Assembly: GCF_021531695.1 (NCBI RefSeq)
Contig: NZ_JADYUI010000002.1
Location: 156,155 to 220,154, forward strand
DNA: 64,000 bases
Direction of reading: 5' to 3'
Origin: Roseburia hominis
Lineage (GTDB): Bacteria > Bacillota > Clostridia > Lachnospirales > Lachnospiraceae
Shown: one piece after another, positions 52,432-59,469 of the stretch
Position numbering within the stretch: the stretch's first letter is position 1
Layout of the letters: each line of letters opens with the position of its first letter
Program-made: the position numbers and the translations under genes
The notes under the pieces: generated by a model
The model's input: the letters and a program-made list of their open reading frames with translations, nothing else
Database searches by the model: none
What the model was told of the DNA's origin: nothing

Positions 52432-52574
52432 TTGACCTTCTTCTTCAATTTTGCTACAATTTTTCTTGGATAATTCTATCCAAAAATCGAATACACTTTA
52501 AAACAAACTGTTGTAAAACATCGAACATTTTACAGCAGTTTTTTTGTACCCAGTTTTAGAATAAATTCTAAAAC
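52432..52574 (+). promoter_or_regulatory. mobC promoter and attenuator-like leader
   Basis: Promoter TTGACC (52432-52437), 17 bp, TACAAT (52455-52460). Immediately after the predicted start is a stem TTGGATA/TATCCAA (52466-52483), then AACTGTTGTAAAA paired with TTTTACAGCAGTT (52506-52540) followed by a run of seven T, which is a full intrinsic terminator, and then the dyad GTTTTAGAA/TTCTAAAAC (52553-52574). mobC begins 80 bp later. Transcripts must pass the terminator to reach mobC. Confidence 0.75.
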
Positions 52575-52653
52575 TATCGCGGCATTCGTCAAATACTTCT
52601 GCAAGCAGAGTATTTTCCTCATTGCTCGCGTAAATCAGAAAGGAGTTAAAGAA

Positions 52654-52995
52654 ATGGCAAACAGAAAACGCACCAATCCGGTGCAATTCTATCTCGATGA
52701 TGACGAGCAGTATATCCTGGACGAGAAGTTCAGAGTATCCGGCATGAAAAGCAAGTCCGCTTTCTTACGAAAGCTCATTTTGTATGGCTATGTCTATGAC
52801 GTGGATTACAGTTATTTAAGAAATTATAATACGGAGCTTGGACGTATCAGCTCAAATCTGAACCAGATTGCCAAGCGGATAAACAGCACTGGAAACATTT
52901 ATCAGGAAGATATGGACGAAGTAAAGGAGTTGATGAATGAGGTATGGCGTACACAAAAATCCATGCTATCAAAGCAACCGTTGATAAAGCGATAG
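52654..52995 (+). CDS. mobC: MobC-like relaxosome protein
   Basis: A 113-residue accessory protein of mobilisation. The ribbon-helix-helix-like N-terminus NPVQFYLDDDEQYILDEKFR is followed by SKSAFLRKLILYGYVYDVDY and the conserved LGRISSNLNQIAKRINSTGN, typical of MobC. It helps open DNA at the transfer origin. Start ATG 52654 follows AAAGGAG. Its end overlaps the relaxase gene by 52 bp, so the two are translated together. Confidence 0.9.
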   Translation: MANRKRTNPVQFYLDDDEQYILDEKFRVSGMKSKSAFLRKLILYGYVYDVDYSYLRNYNTELGRISSNLNQIAKRINSTGNIYQEDMDEVKELMNEVWRTQKSMLSKQPLIKR

Positions 52996-54314
52996 ACTAC
53001 ATCTGCAACCCCGAAAAGACCGATGAAAAAATGTTCGTTTTCTCTTATGCCTGTTCTCCGGAAACCGCAGCTTATGACTTCAAATATACCCTCGACCACT
53101 GCCGGGAAAACAGTCCCAACAAAGCCTATCATCTGATACAGGCTTTTGCTCCGGGAGAAGTTGGTTTTGAAGAAGCGCACCGCATTGGAAAGGAGCTTGC
53201 AGATAAACTTTTAGAGGGAAAATATTCGTATGTTGTTACCACCCATATTGATAAAGGACACGTCCATAACCACATCATTTTTTGTGCCGCTGACAACATC
53301 GAACATAACAAATATCACGACTGCAAACAGTCCTATTACCACATCCGAAAACTGAGTGATGAACTATGCAAGGAGCACAATCTTTCCGTCATCATTCCGG
53401 GTGCCCAGCGTGGCAGAAAATACAAAGAATGGCAGTCTAACCAGAACGGTTCTGCATGGAAAACGCAGATCAGAAAGGACATCAATTTCTGCATCAAGTC
53501 GGCTTCCACTTACGAAGAATTTCTGCTTCTGATGAGAGCCAAAGGGTATGAAATCAAAGGGGAAACTTTTGAAGAAGGAGCTGCCAAATACATCTCATTC
53601 CGCCCTCCGGATAAAGAGCGTTTTGTGCGTGGCAGTGCGAAGTCTTTGGGTAAAGAATACACAAAGGAACGTATCAGGGAACGCATCGAAAGGAAACGGG
53701 AACGAAAGGCAACGATCCCCAAAAGGGACTACTCTGCCCGCAGGCTCATTGACACCTCGGACGAGAAATTTCAGAACAGTCCGGGACTGCAAAGGTGGGC
53801 TGCCATCGAGAATTTAAAGATTGCCGCACAGAGCTATAATGAAGTCGGCTCCCTTGCAGAACTGGAACACAAAATTGCGGTGAAAACCGAAGCCGGAAAG
53901 TCTGCAAAGCAGAGCGTGGTGGAACTGGAACACCGCATCAAAGACCTTGCAGAAATCATCAAATACGCACAGCAGTACAAAGACAACCGCTCCTATCATA
54001 TCGGCTACAAAAAAGCCAAGAATCCTGACACATATTTCCGCAGATACGAAAGCCAGATCATACTTTATGGCGGCGCCAGACGTATGCTGGAACAGACGGG
54101 CATAAACTTAAAGGGCTTGAATGTCGATAAATTGAAAGCAGAGTATCAGGAACTGATGAAGCAGAAAAGTGAGCTGGCTTCCACCTATAAGGATTGCGAA
54201 AAGGAAGTGCGTGAGCTGAAACGGAAACAGGAAAATCTCAATCAGTATCTCGGACGGACACAGCCCGATCCGGCACAGGAACAACAGGAGAAGAATAAAA
54301 ATCAGAGCTTATGA
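52944..54314 (+). CDS. mobA: MobP-family relaxase
   Basis: A 456-residue relaxase. The N-terminal domain starts MAYTKIHAIKATVDKAIDYI, with HLIQAFAPGEVGFEEAHRIG, and motif III HIDKGHVHNHIIFCA with the metal-binding histidines; a tyrosine near residue 19 is the likely nicking residue. The C-terminal half is charged and helical (RERIERKRERKATI). It nicks the transfer origin and pilots the strand to a recipient. The stop codon TGA lies in the target duplication of the IS256-family element, and the sequence after that element suggests the original stop was TAA at the same codon, so no residues were lost. Confidence 0.93.
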   Translation: MAYTKIHAIKATVDKAIDYICNPEKTDEKMFVFSYACSPETAAYDFKYTLDHCRENSPNKAYHLIQAFAPGEVGFEEAHRIGKELADKLLEGKYSYVVTTHIDKGHVHNHIIFCAADNIEHNKYHDCKQSYYHIRKLSDELCKEHNLSVIIPGAQRGRKYKEWQSNQNGSAWKTQIRKDINFCIKSASTYEEFLLLMRAKGYEIKGETFEEGAAKYISFRPPDKERFVRGSAKSLGKEYTKERIRERIERKRERKATIPKRDYSARRLIDTSDEKFQNSPGLQRWAAIENLKIAAQSYNEVGSLAELEHKIAVKTEAGKSAKQSVVELEHRIKDLAEIIKYAQQYKDNRSYHIGYKKAKNPDTYFRRYESQIILYGGARRMLEQTGINLKGLNVDKLKAEYQELMKQKSELASTYKDCEKEVRELKRKQENLNQYLGRTQPDPAQEQQEKNKNQSL

Positions 54315-55823
54315 GACGGTGTGAATTTTTTTCTGTAAATTCAGATCTTCTATGATAATTGATACGGCTTGACAGCAGTTTACTGCGGTTAAGCCGTTGT
54401 CTATTTAATAACAAAAACAAGCTGGTATGTCAAGAGCGCCCAGTGAAATCTGGGCGTATATTTACTCTTGATATTCCAGCTTTTGTTACTATATCAGCAT
54501 TCTGTCAGGGTACATAATCTCTAATTCCCCACGAACTTTGCCCCAATTTCGGATTGGCATTGTCCACTTCTTTGCAATCTCGAAAGTTCCCAAGTATAGC
54601 GCCTTCATCAGTGCTTGGGAACTTGGGAAGACGCTACGCTGTTTGTTTAATCTGCGATAACAGGAATTCAGTGATTCAATTGCGTTCGTAGTGTAAAATG
54701 CGGTACGGACGTCTTTGGAAAACTTAAAGATCGGGGATATTGCATCCCAATTCTCATGCCAGCGATTCATGGCGCTTGGGTACTGCTCTGACCTTTTTTT
54801 AGTCACAGACTCTAACTGCTTCCTGGCAGCTTCTTCGTCTGCAGCTGTATATATTGTTTTTAAGTCTTTTGCAAACGCCTTCATATCCTTGTTTGCAACA
54901 TATTTAAGGGTATTTCTCACCATATGAACAATGCAACGCTGTTGTTCCGTTTTAGGGAATGCCGCAGAGATTGCCTCTTTTATTCCGGTCAATCCATCAG
55001 AGCATAGAATGAGAATATCCTGGACTCCACGATTCTTCAGACTGTTCAATACAGACAACCAGTATTTACTGCTTTCATTTTCACCCACAACAATACTTAG
55101 GACTTCTTTCATACCATCTTCATTGATGCCGAGTACAACATATGCTGCCAGCTTTCTGATTATCCCATCATCACGTACAGAGAAGTGTACTGCATCAATG
55201 AAAACGATTGGGTATACAGGTGACAATGGACGATTTTGCCATTCTTCAATTCGTGGAAGAAGCTTATCTGTGATATCGGATACCATTCCTTCGCTAACTT
55301 CAAATCCGTAAATATCCTCTATTGTTTCTGAAATCTGCCGAGTGGTCATTCCCTTTGCATACATTGCAATAATCTTGTCATCAATTGAAGAAATATCTTT
55401 TTGGCGCTTTGGAAGCACTTGTGGCTCAAAGGAACTCTGGCGATCCTGTGGCACATCTACCTCGAATTCGCCGTATTTACTACGAACCGTCTTAGACTTT
55501 GTACCATTGCGGTAATTAGGCTCACCAGATCTTTCATAGCGATCATAGCCAAGATGATTGTTCATTTCTGTTTCAAGCATATCTTGAATCGTTCCAGAAA
55601 GCAGGTCTTTTAATGCCTCCTGAATATCATCTGCAGATTGGATATCATACTCTTGGAGTAGTCCCTGGATAAGATTTCTCTTTCCTTCGGTCATTGGTTT
55701 TGGTTTGTAAACTTCTTTTTTTCTGTTTGCCATAATTAAAGGCCTCCTATGATTTAATATTTTATCATAGAAGACCTTTGTATTGTCTAATTTACAGAGA
55801 TTTTTTCACAGGCTCGCTTATAA
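54307..55823. mobile_element. IS256-family insertion sequence with 8-bp target duplication
   Basis: The element spans 54315-55815 (1501 bp). Its ends align without gaps as 27-bp imperfect inverted repeats: both read GA, then three mismatches, then TGTGAA, and later share TCTGTAAATT. The flanks are GCTTATGA (54307-54314) and GCTTATAA (55816-55823), a target duplication with one difference. It carries one transposase gene on the minus strand. Between the left end and the transposase stop lie two hairpins, near 54366-54396 and a longer one at 54410-54486, that may end its transcript. Confidence 0.85.
54489..55733 (-). CDS. IS256-family transposase
   Basis: A 414-residue mutator-type transposase. 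The catalytic triad is visible in IVFIDAVHFSVRDDG (first Asp), LILCSDGLTGIKEAI (second Asp) and TTNAIESLNSCYRRLNKQR (Glu). The N-terminus contains EMNNHLGYDRYERSG. The length is usual for the family and the frame is intact, so the copy may be active. Start ATG 55733 behind AGGAGG. Confidence 0.96.
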   Translation of the reverse strand: MANRKKEVYKPKPMTEGKRNLIQGLLQEYDIQSADDIQEALKDLLSGTIQDMLETEMNNHLGYDRYERSGEPNYRNGTKSKTVRSKYGEFEVDVPQDRQSSFEPQVLPKRQKDISSIDDKIIAMYAKGMTTRQISETIEDIYGFEVSEGMVSDITDKLLPRIEEWQNRPLSPVYPIVFIDAVHFSVRDDGIIRKLAAYVVLGINEDGMKEVLSIVVGENESSKYWLSVLNSLKNRGVQDILILCSDGLTGIKEAISAAFPKTEQQRCIVHMVRNTLKYVANKDMKAFAKDLKTIYTAADEEAARKQLESVTKKRSEQYPSAMNRWHENWDAISPIFKFSKDVRTAFYTTNAIESLNSCYRRLNKQRSVFPSSQALMKALYLGTFEIAKKWTMPIRNWGKVRGELEIMYPDRMLI

Positions 55824-55825
55824 CA

Positions 55826-55863
55826 GTAAAGAGTGCTATCATTTTTCAGGTAGCACTCTTTAC
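55826..55863. terminator. Perfect 13-bp hairpin beside the IS
   Basis: GTAAAGAGTGCTA (55826-55838) and TAGCACTCTTTAC (55851-55863) pair perfectly around a 12-base loop. It lies just outside the target duplication, after the relaxase's original stop, and 46 bp after the end of the converging 300-residue gene. CTTTAATT follows on the plus strand. Confidence 0.7.
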
Positions 55864-55909
55864 CTTTAATTCCAAATTTCTTATTCATTACATCACACAT
55901 ATTTACTAC

Positions 55910-56812
55910 TTATTTACTTAATACCACTTCCAACATTCTAAATTTATCACTTACATTTTGTTTCCATTTAGCTGTGTGATCAATTTTCCCTATTACTTTA
56001 TTTTCATCAAAAAGCTCTTTCTTTGTTTTTTGACTTAAAATCTCCCAATTCTCTTTAGGAATGATGTATGTTGCATTTCCGTAAATTGCAGATTCTAATA
56101 CACAACACTTTGAGAATATGAACGCATAATAACCTTTAAAACCGTTAATACCTTCTACTATTTTTTCTGAATTATATTTTTCCATATATTCTAATCTAAA
56201 AATATCATACGTATCTGTTTTTTCCCCACGTTCTCCTAATTGCTTTTTAATGTGTCTACTTGGCATTTCACCAGGAGGGAGCATTTCCCAGTTGCATCTC
56301 TGTCTTTTTGATGAATAATCTAACTGAATTTCTCCATCAAAAATATAACACACACCATATATTTCCAGCAGGATGTTAACTGCTTCTTTCAAGTAATTAG
56401 CTCTTATTTCATCAGTTAGAACAACTATAACATATAGTTGTCCATCTTTGCTTTTAAACAACTGTAATTCTATTCCGTAAGGTGGCACTTCTACCTGCGG
56501 CCAACATGGTCTATAGATATCAACTGCTACCTCAGAGGCGTTGGTATTCCCAAAAGGATGCACCCAATTTGTTGACACATATCGGCGTTCTTTAGGTTTT
56601 GATTTATCTGCATAAGAATATCCATATGCATTTCTTCTACACTGTGCTCCAAATATTCCAGAAGGTAATACTACATCTCCATTTTTAATTAACCCGACCT
56701 TCTTTGCTTCATCGCAGATTACAGGAATTCCTATTTGTATCTTATCTATATCGTATTCTTTTGGTATACATACTCTTCTAATTCTTTTGCCTTTAATACA
56801 ATGTTGTGCCAT
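55910..56812 (-). CDS. Protein of unknown function in the ATPase/TOPRIM cassette
   Basis: A 300-residue soluble protein that I do not recognise. It is basic at the N-terminus (KGKRIRRVCIPKEYDIDKIQ) and has nine cysteines without a clear zinc pattern. Noticeable segments are HPFGNTNASEVAVDIYRPCW, YGVCYIFDGEIQLDYSSK and NATYIIPKENWEILSQKTKK. No signal peptide or membrane segment. It begins 94 bp after the 41-residue gene and is the last gene of the cassette that starts with the OLD-like ATPase. The role in that system is unknown; it could be an effector or an unrelated cargo gene. Confidence 0.8.
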   Translation of the reverse strand: MAQHCIKGKRIRRVCIPKEYDIDKIQIGIPVICDEAKKVGLIKNGDVVLPSGIFGAQCRRNAYGYSYADKSKPKERRYVSTNWVHPFGNTNASEVAVDIYRPCWPQVEVPPYGIELQLFKSKDGQLYVIVVLTDEIRANYLKEAVNILLEIYGVCYIFDGEIQLDYSSKRQRCNWEMLPPGEMPSRHIKKQLGERGEKTDTYDIFRLEYMEKYNSEKIVEGINGFKGYYAFIFSKCCVLESAIYGNATYIIPKENWEILSQKTKKELFDENKVIGKIDHTAKWKQNVSDKFRMLEVVLSK

Positions 56813-56906
56813 TTCAATTTCTCCTATTCATTTTACATAATCAATTTCATATAAGTTTCAAATAAAATAAAGCCTTTTAAAGACATGCTTAGGTCCGTAT
56901 TAGTCA

Positions 56907-57032
56907 TTAATGACATTTAGCTTTGTGATTAGCTAATGTAGTTCCAGCCTTGCTTTTCGACTGTTTACTAGACGATTTACTAGCAAGAGTCTTACCCGCT
57001 TTTCCTACTTTTCCACCGTGGTGTACTGCCAT
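56907..57032 (-). CDS. 41-residue basic peptide gene in the cassette
   Basis: Too short for routine gene finding, but well supported. ATG 57030-57032 follows GGAGG by 9 nt, and the stop is TAA at 56907. The product begins MAVHHGGKVGKAG, is very rich in Lys, Ser, Ala and Gly and has a repeated theme (AGKTLASK and AGTTLANHK). It has no hydrophobic segment. Between it and the TOPRIM gene is a 160-bp gap with an imperfect inverted repeat (near 57076-57135) and a small hairpin AAGAGCA/TGCTCTT at 57170-57184. The function is unknown. Confidence 0.65.
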   Translation of the reverse strand: MAVHHGGKVGKAGKTLASKSSSKQSKSKAGTTLANHKAKCH

Positions 57033-57192
57033 ATCGCTATACCTCCTTTGCAAAATCTCCTTGCAGAAGAAGGCTTTCTTTGGTATTATTAGTTTGCGAG
57101 AAAAATAAGTCCAAAGACCTTCTTTGGCAAGGGAATTAGTCAGAGTTAATCTCTGGCTTTTTCTATGTAAAGAGCAATGCTCTTACATACTA

Positions 57193-57795
57193 TTATTTAA
57201 TTTTTTCTACTCCAAGAGCCTTATATAATGGATTCAGCTGTTCTTTCACTGCATTTGCAATTTTTTCAATATTCAAGCGTTCTATCATACCATTGCTCTG
57301 TATTCCTTTGTAATAAACTTTATTGGCTTGCTTGTACAAACGCTGGAGCTTATCGTATCCATTCTTTCCTGATACTTTTGTATTTTTACCCAGCCTCAAG
57401 AATCCTAAAATTCCTTCTATATCATATAAAAACCAGTCTTCAATTGACCTCTTTGCCTGTACGTGAATAACTTTAGCAGCTCCACTATTTGCAAGATCTT
57501 TCTTTACTTCATCCCACTTTATCGGTGGTTTTGGTGCAAAATCAAATACATCCGTATCACTACATAAAACAATTGTGAACTCACAGTCATCCCCATATTT
57601 AGGCTTAATTTCTTTTGTGAATTTTCTGAGAGCAATATTTTTAAAACCACCTACACCTTTAACATTTCTGTATTCAATATTAGTATCGAATCTTCCCGCA
57701 GGGTGTAGCTTTCTGGCATTTGCGACTACTTGTTTGTAAAATTCGACCTCAGTATCTCCCTCTACAAAAAGTACAAGACATTTACTCATCGACAT
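57193..57795 (-). CDS. TOPRIM-like (RloB-type) protein
   Basis: A 200-residue protein. The N-terminal CLVLFVEGDTEVEFYKQVV with its glutamate and later TIVLCSDTDVFDF with DTD resemble TOPRIM catalytic motifs of OLD-type nucleases, and AKRSIEDWFLYDIEGILGF matches the E-x-W-x-L block of RloB-like proteins. So it is probably a TOPRIM nuclease or nucleotide enzyme acting with the ATPase gene it overlaps by 14 bp. In such two-gene systems (RloAB, PARIS-like, OLD-like) the pair acts against phage. The start is ATG 57795 or 57789; a GTG at 57798 also opens the frame. Confidence 0.72.
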   Translation of the reverse strand: MSMSKCLVLFVEGDTEVEFYKQVVANARKLHPAGRFDTNIEYRNVKGVGGFKNIALRKFTKEIKPKYGDDCEFTIVLCSDTDVFDFAPKPPIKWDEVKKDLANSGAAKVIHVQAKRSIEDWFLYDIEGILGFLRLGKNTKVSGKNGYDKLQRLYKQANKVYYKGIQSNGMIERLNIEKIANAVKEQLNPLYKALGVEKIK

Positions 57796-59101
57796 CACAC
57801 TCCAAATAATCGCTTATGTTACTCTCTGAATCGGCAAGCATTGAGAACAGATAGTCTCCCATGCTCATATTAAATCCAGCTGCATCATTCTCCAACTGTT
57901 TCTGACCTGATTTTTTAAAAGCAAAGAACTCGGCCACGCCGGGCTTTCTATTCATACCAACATGAATCCAAGAAGGGTTTAAATAGCTGATAATATATGG
58001 CGAATGACTAGTAATAATTACCTTACAATCATCTAACAACTGACTTATAATTTGTATATATGCTTGAAATAGTCCGGGATGAACAGAGTTCTCAGGCTCT
58101 TCGATCGCTATCAATGAGATATTGCTTACACTAGATACAATTATCTTGGTCAGTATCATAAATACTCTCTTTGCTCCATCTGACATCATTGAAAAGTTAA
58201 CTGGGTTCGCTAAATTTTTATCTTTAACAAATAATACATAGATAGAATTCGTAAATACAAATGGCGCATCGTCAGGAAACTGGTCACTTTCATCTGCATT
58301 GATTTTGAAATTCTTTACAATAACATCCTCAATGTCTGGAAATAACTGAAAATACACATCTTTCAACAATTCAAATTTATCTGGATTCTGTTTCTTCAAA
58401 TTGAAGATAATACGTGGGAGATTATCAGCGTTAATCATCTCATTTTCAAATCCCTTACGAATAATTGGGTCTGGCTGATAAAAACTCTTTGCATCCAGAT
58501 TATTTTCCATATATATCTTCATTCCATTTAGCTTTGTAATAATCTCTGCATAATATAACTCATCGTAGGCTCTTAGTTTATTTGCAACAAGCTCTGCAGA
58601 ATCAACTTTTATCTTTGACGAGCATCGTCCTGTCTCAGAACTCTTATATAATGCTGTGTCCAGTGTTCTATTGATTAATTGAGTATACTTCTGTCCTTTC
58701 TCGTTAAGCTTAACTTTTAGAAACTCAGAAACAATTCCCGGCTCCATATCCTCACTGTTTTTCCATACAAATTCAAAGCCATACTGGACGATGTACTCCT
58801 GACCATGAATATCAGTAGACACCTCCATCTCATACTTATAATTTTTTCCAATCATATTACAATTAATTGGAATTAAATTAGAATTTGCCATCATTTCCTT
58901 TTTATCTTCAATTGTAGCTTTAATAAATGCTAACCCAAAATCAATGCCGGAAAGCACATTTGACTTACCAAAATTATTAAGTGCAACAAGAGCAGTAATA
59001 TTATCAAAAGAGATTTTTACGTTTGATAAATTTTTGAAGCCATCAATCAAAACAGCTTGAATCTTCATACTGACACATCCTTTTTCTTTTATTGTACTCA
59101 T
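57782..59101 (-). CDS. OLD/RloA-like AAA ATPase
   Basis: A 439-residue ATPase of the SMC/OLD-like AAA_15/AAA_21 group. The P-loop region is ITALVALNNFGKSNVLSGID (residues 35-54): NNFGKSN is present, but the first glycine of the usual GxxxxGKS is alanine. The C-terminal half has the signature-like FSMMSDGAKRVFMILTKI, Walker B LIAIEEPENSVHPG (near 330-343) and switch VIITSHSPYIISYLN. The 250-residue insert between is helical. It is the first gene of the cassette, with GAGGTG before ATG 59101 and another possible start at 59068 (MKIQAVLIDGFKNL). Paired with a TOPRIM protein it suggests an anti-phage role. Confidence 0.8.
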   Translation of the reverse strand: MSTIKEKGCVSMKIQAVLIDGFKNLSNVKISFDNITALVALNNFGKSNVLSGIDFGLAFIKATIEDKKEMMANSNLIPINCNMIGKNYKYEMEVSTDIHGQEYIVQYGFEFVWKNSEDMEPGIVSEFLKVKLNEKGQKYTQLINRTLDTALYKSSETGRCSSKIKVDSAELVANKLRAYDELYYAEIITKLNGMKIYMENNLDAKSFYQPDPIIRKGFENEMINADNLPRIIFNLKKQNPDKFELLKDVYFQLFPDIEDVIVKNFKINADESDQFPDDAPFVFTNSIYVLFVKDKNLANPVNFSMMSDGAKRVFMILTKIIVSSVSNISLIAIEEPENSVHPGLFQAYIQIISQLLDDCKVIITSHSPYIISYLNPSWIHVGMNRKPGVAEFFAFKKSGQKQLENDAAGFNMSMGDYLFSMLADSESNISDYLECDVDE

Positions 59102-59124
59102 AATATATCACCTCGTTTAATAAA

Positions 59125-59143
59125 ACGCAAGTATTTTTTGCGT
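59125..59143 (-). promoter_or_regulatory. Dyad upstream of the cassette
   Basis: ACGCAA-N7-TTGCGT (59125-59130 and 59138-59143) lies 24 bp before the ATPase start, in an AT-rich region with TATAAT-like boxes around 59150-59170. It may be an operator or a leader hairpin controlling the cassette. Confidence 0.4.
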
Positions 59144-59261
59144 ATTTTTTATATTGATATTATTATATGCAATGCATTTCAAAATATAAGCAATTTTTAT
59201 TTTCTTTTTTCGCAAATCCTACTCTCGTTTTACTCACCTTTTACTCAACAAGGTTCAATTA

Positions 59262-59465
59262 TCATTCTGCCGCTTCCAGAGAAATTTCTGCAAATTCCTC
59301 ATCGGTGATACTCTGGAGCTTACCTAACACCTGCTCTCCAAGCTCCTCCATATCGCTGTCCTCTATGTGCGGCATTACCTGTCTGATCTGCCCAATCATA
59401 TCCGTCCTGTCCAGTGTCTCAAACACACACATGAAATTGATTTCTTCTACTGTGAATTTACTCAT
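59262..59465 (-). CDS. Transposon-transfer assisting protein (TTRAP-like)
   Basis: A 67-residue acidic protein: MSKFTVEEINFMCVFETLDR, then MPHIEDSDMEELGEQVLGKL and ITDEEFAEISL. This pattern is that of the TTRAP family encoded next to large ArdC-like proteins in Tn1549-type elements. It starts 4 bp after the stop of the 1281-residue gene, so they form one transcript. The molecular role is not known. Confidence 0.8.
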   Translation of the reverse strand: MSKFTVEEINFMCVFETLDRTDMIGQIRQVMPHIEDSDMEELGEQVLGKLQSITDEEFAEISLEAAE

Positions 59466-59469
59466 CTTC

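Noticed and set aside
53548..53817. 89-codon frame within the relaxase gene
   Set aside because: It is a shadow in another frame of a well-conserved relaxase region.
54735..55311. Plus-strand frames across the IS256-type transposase
   Set aside because: They are antisense shadows of an intact transposase gene.
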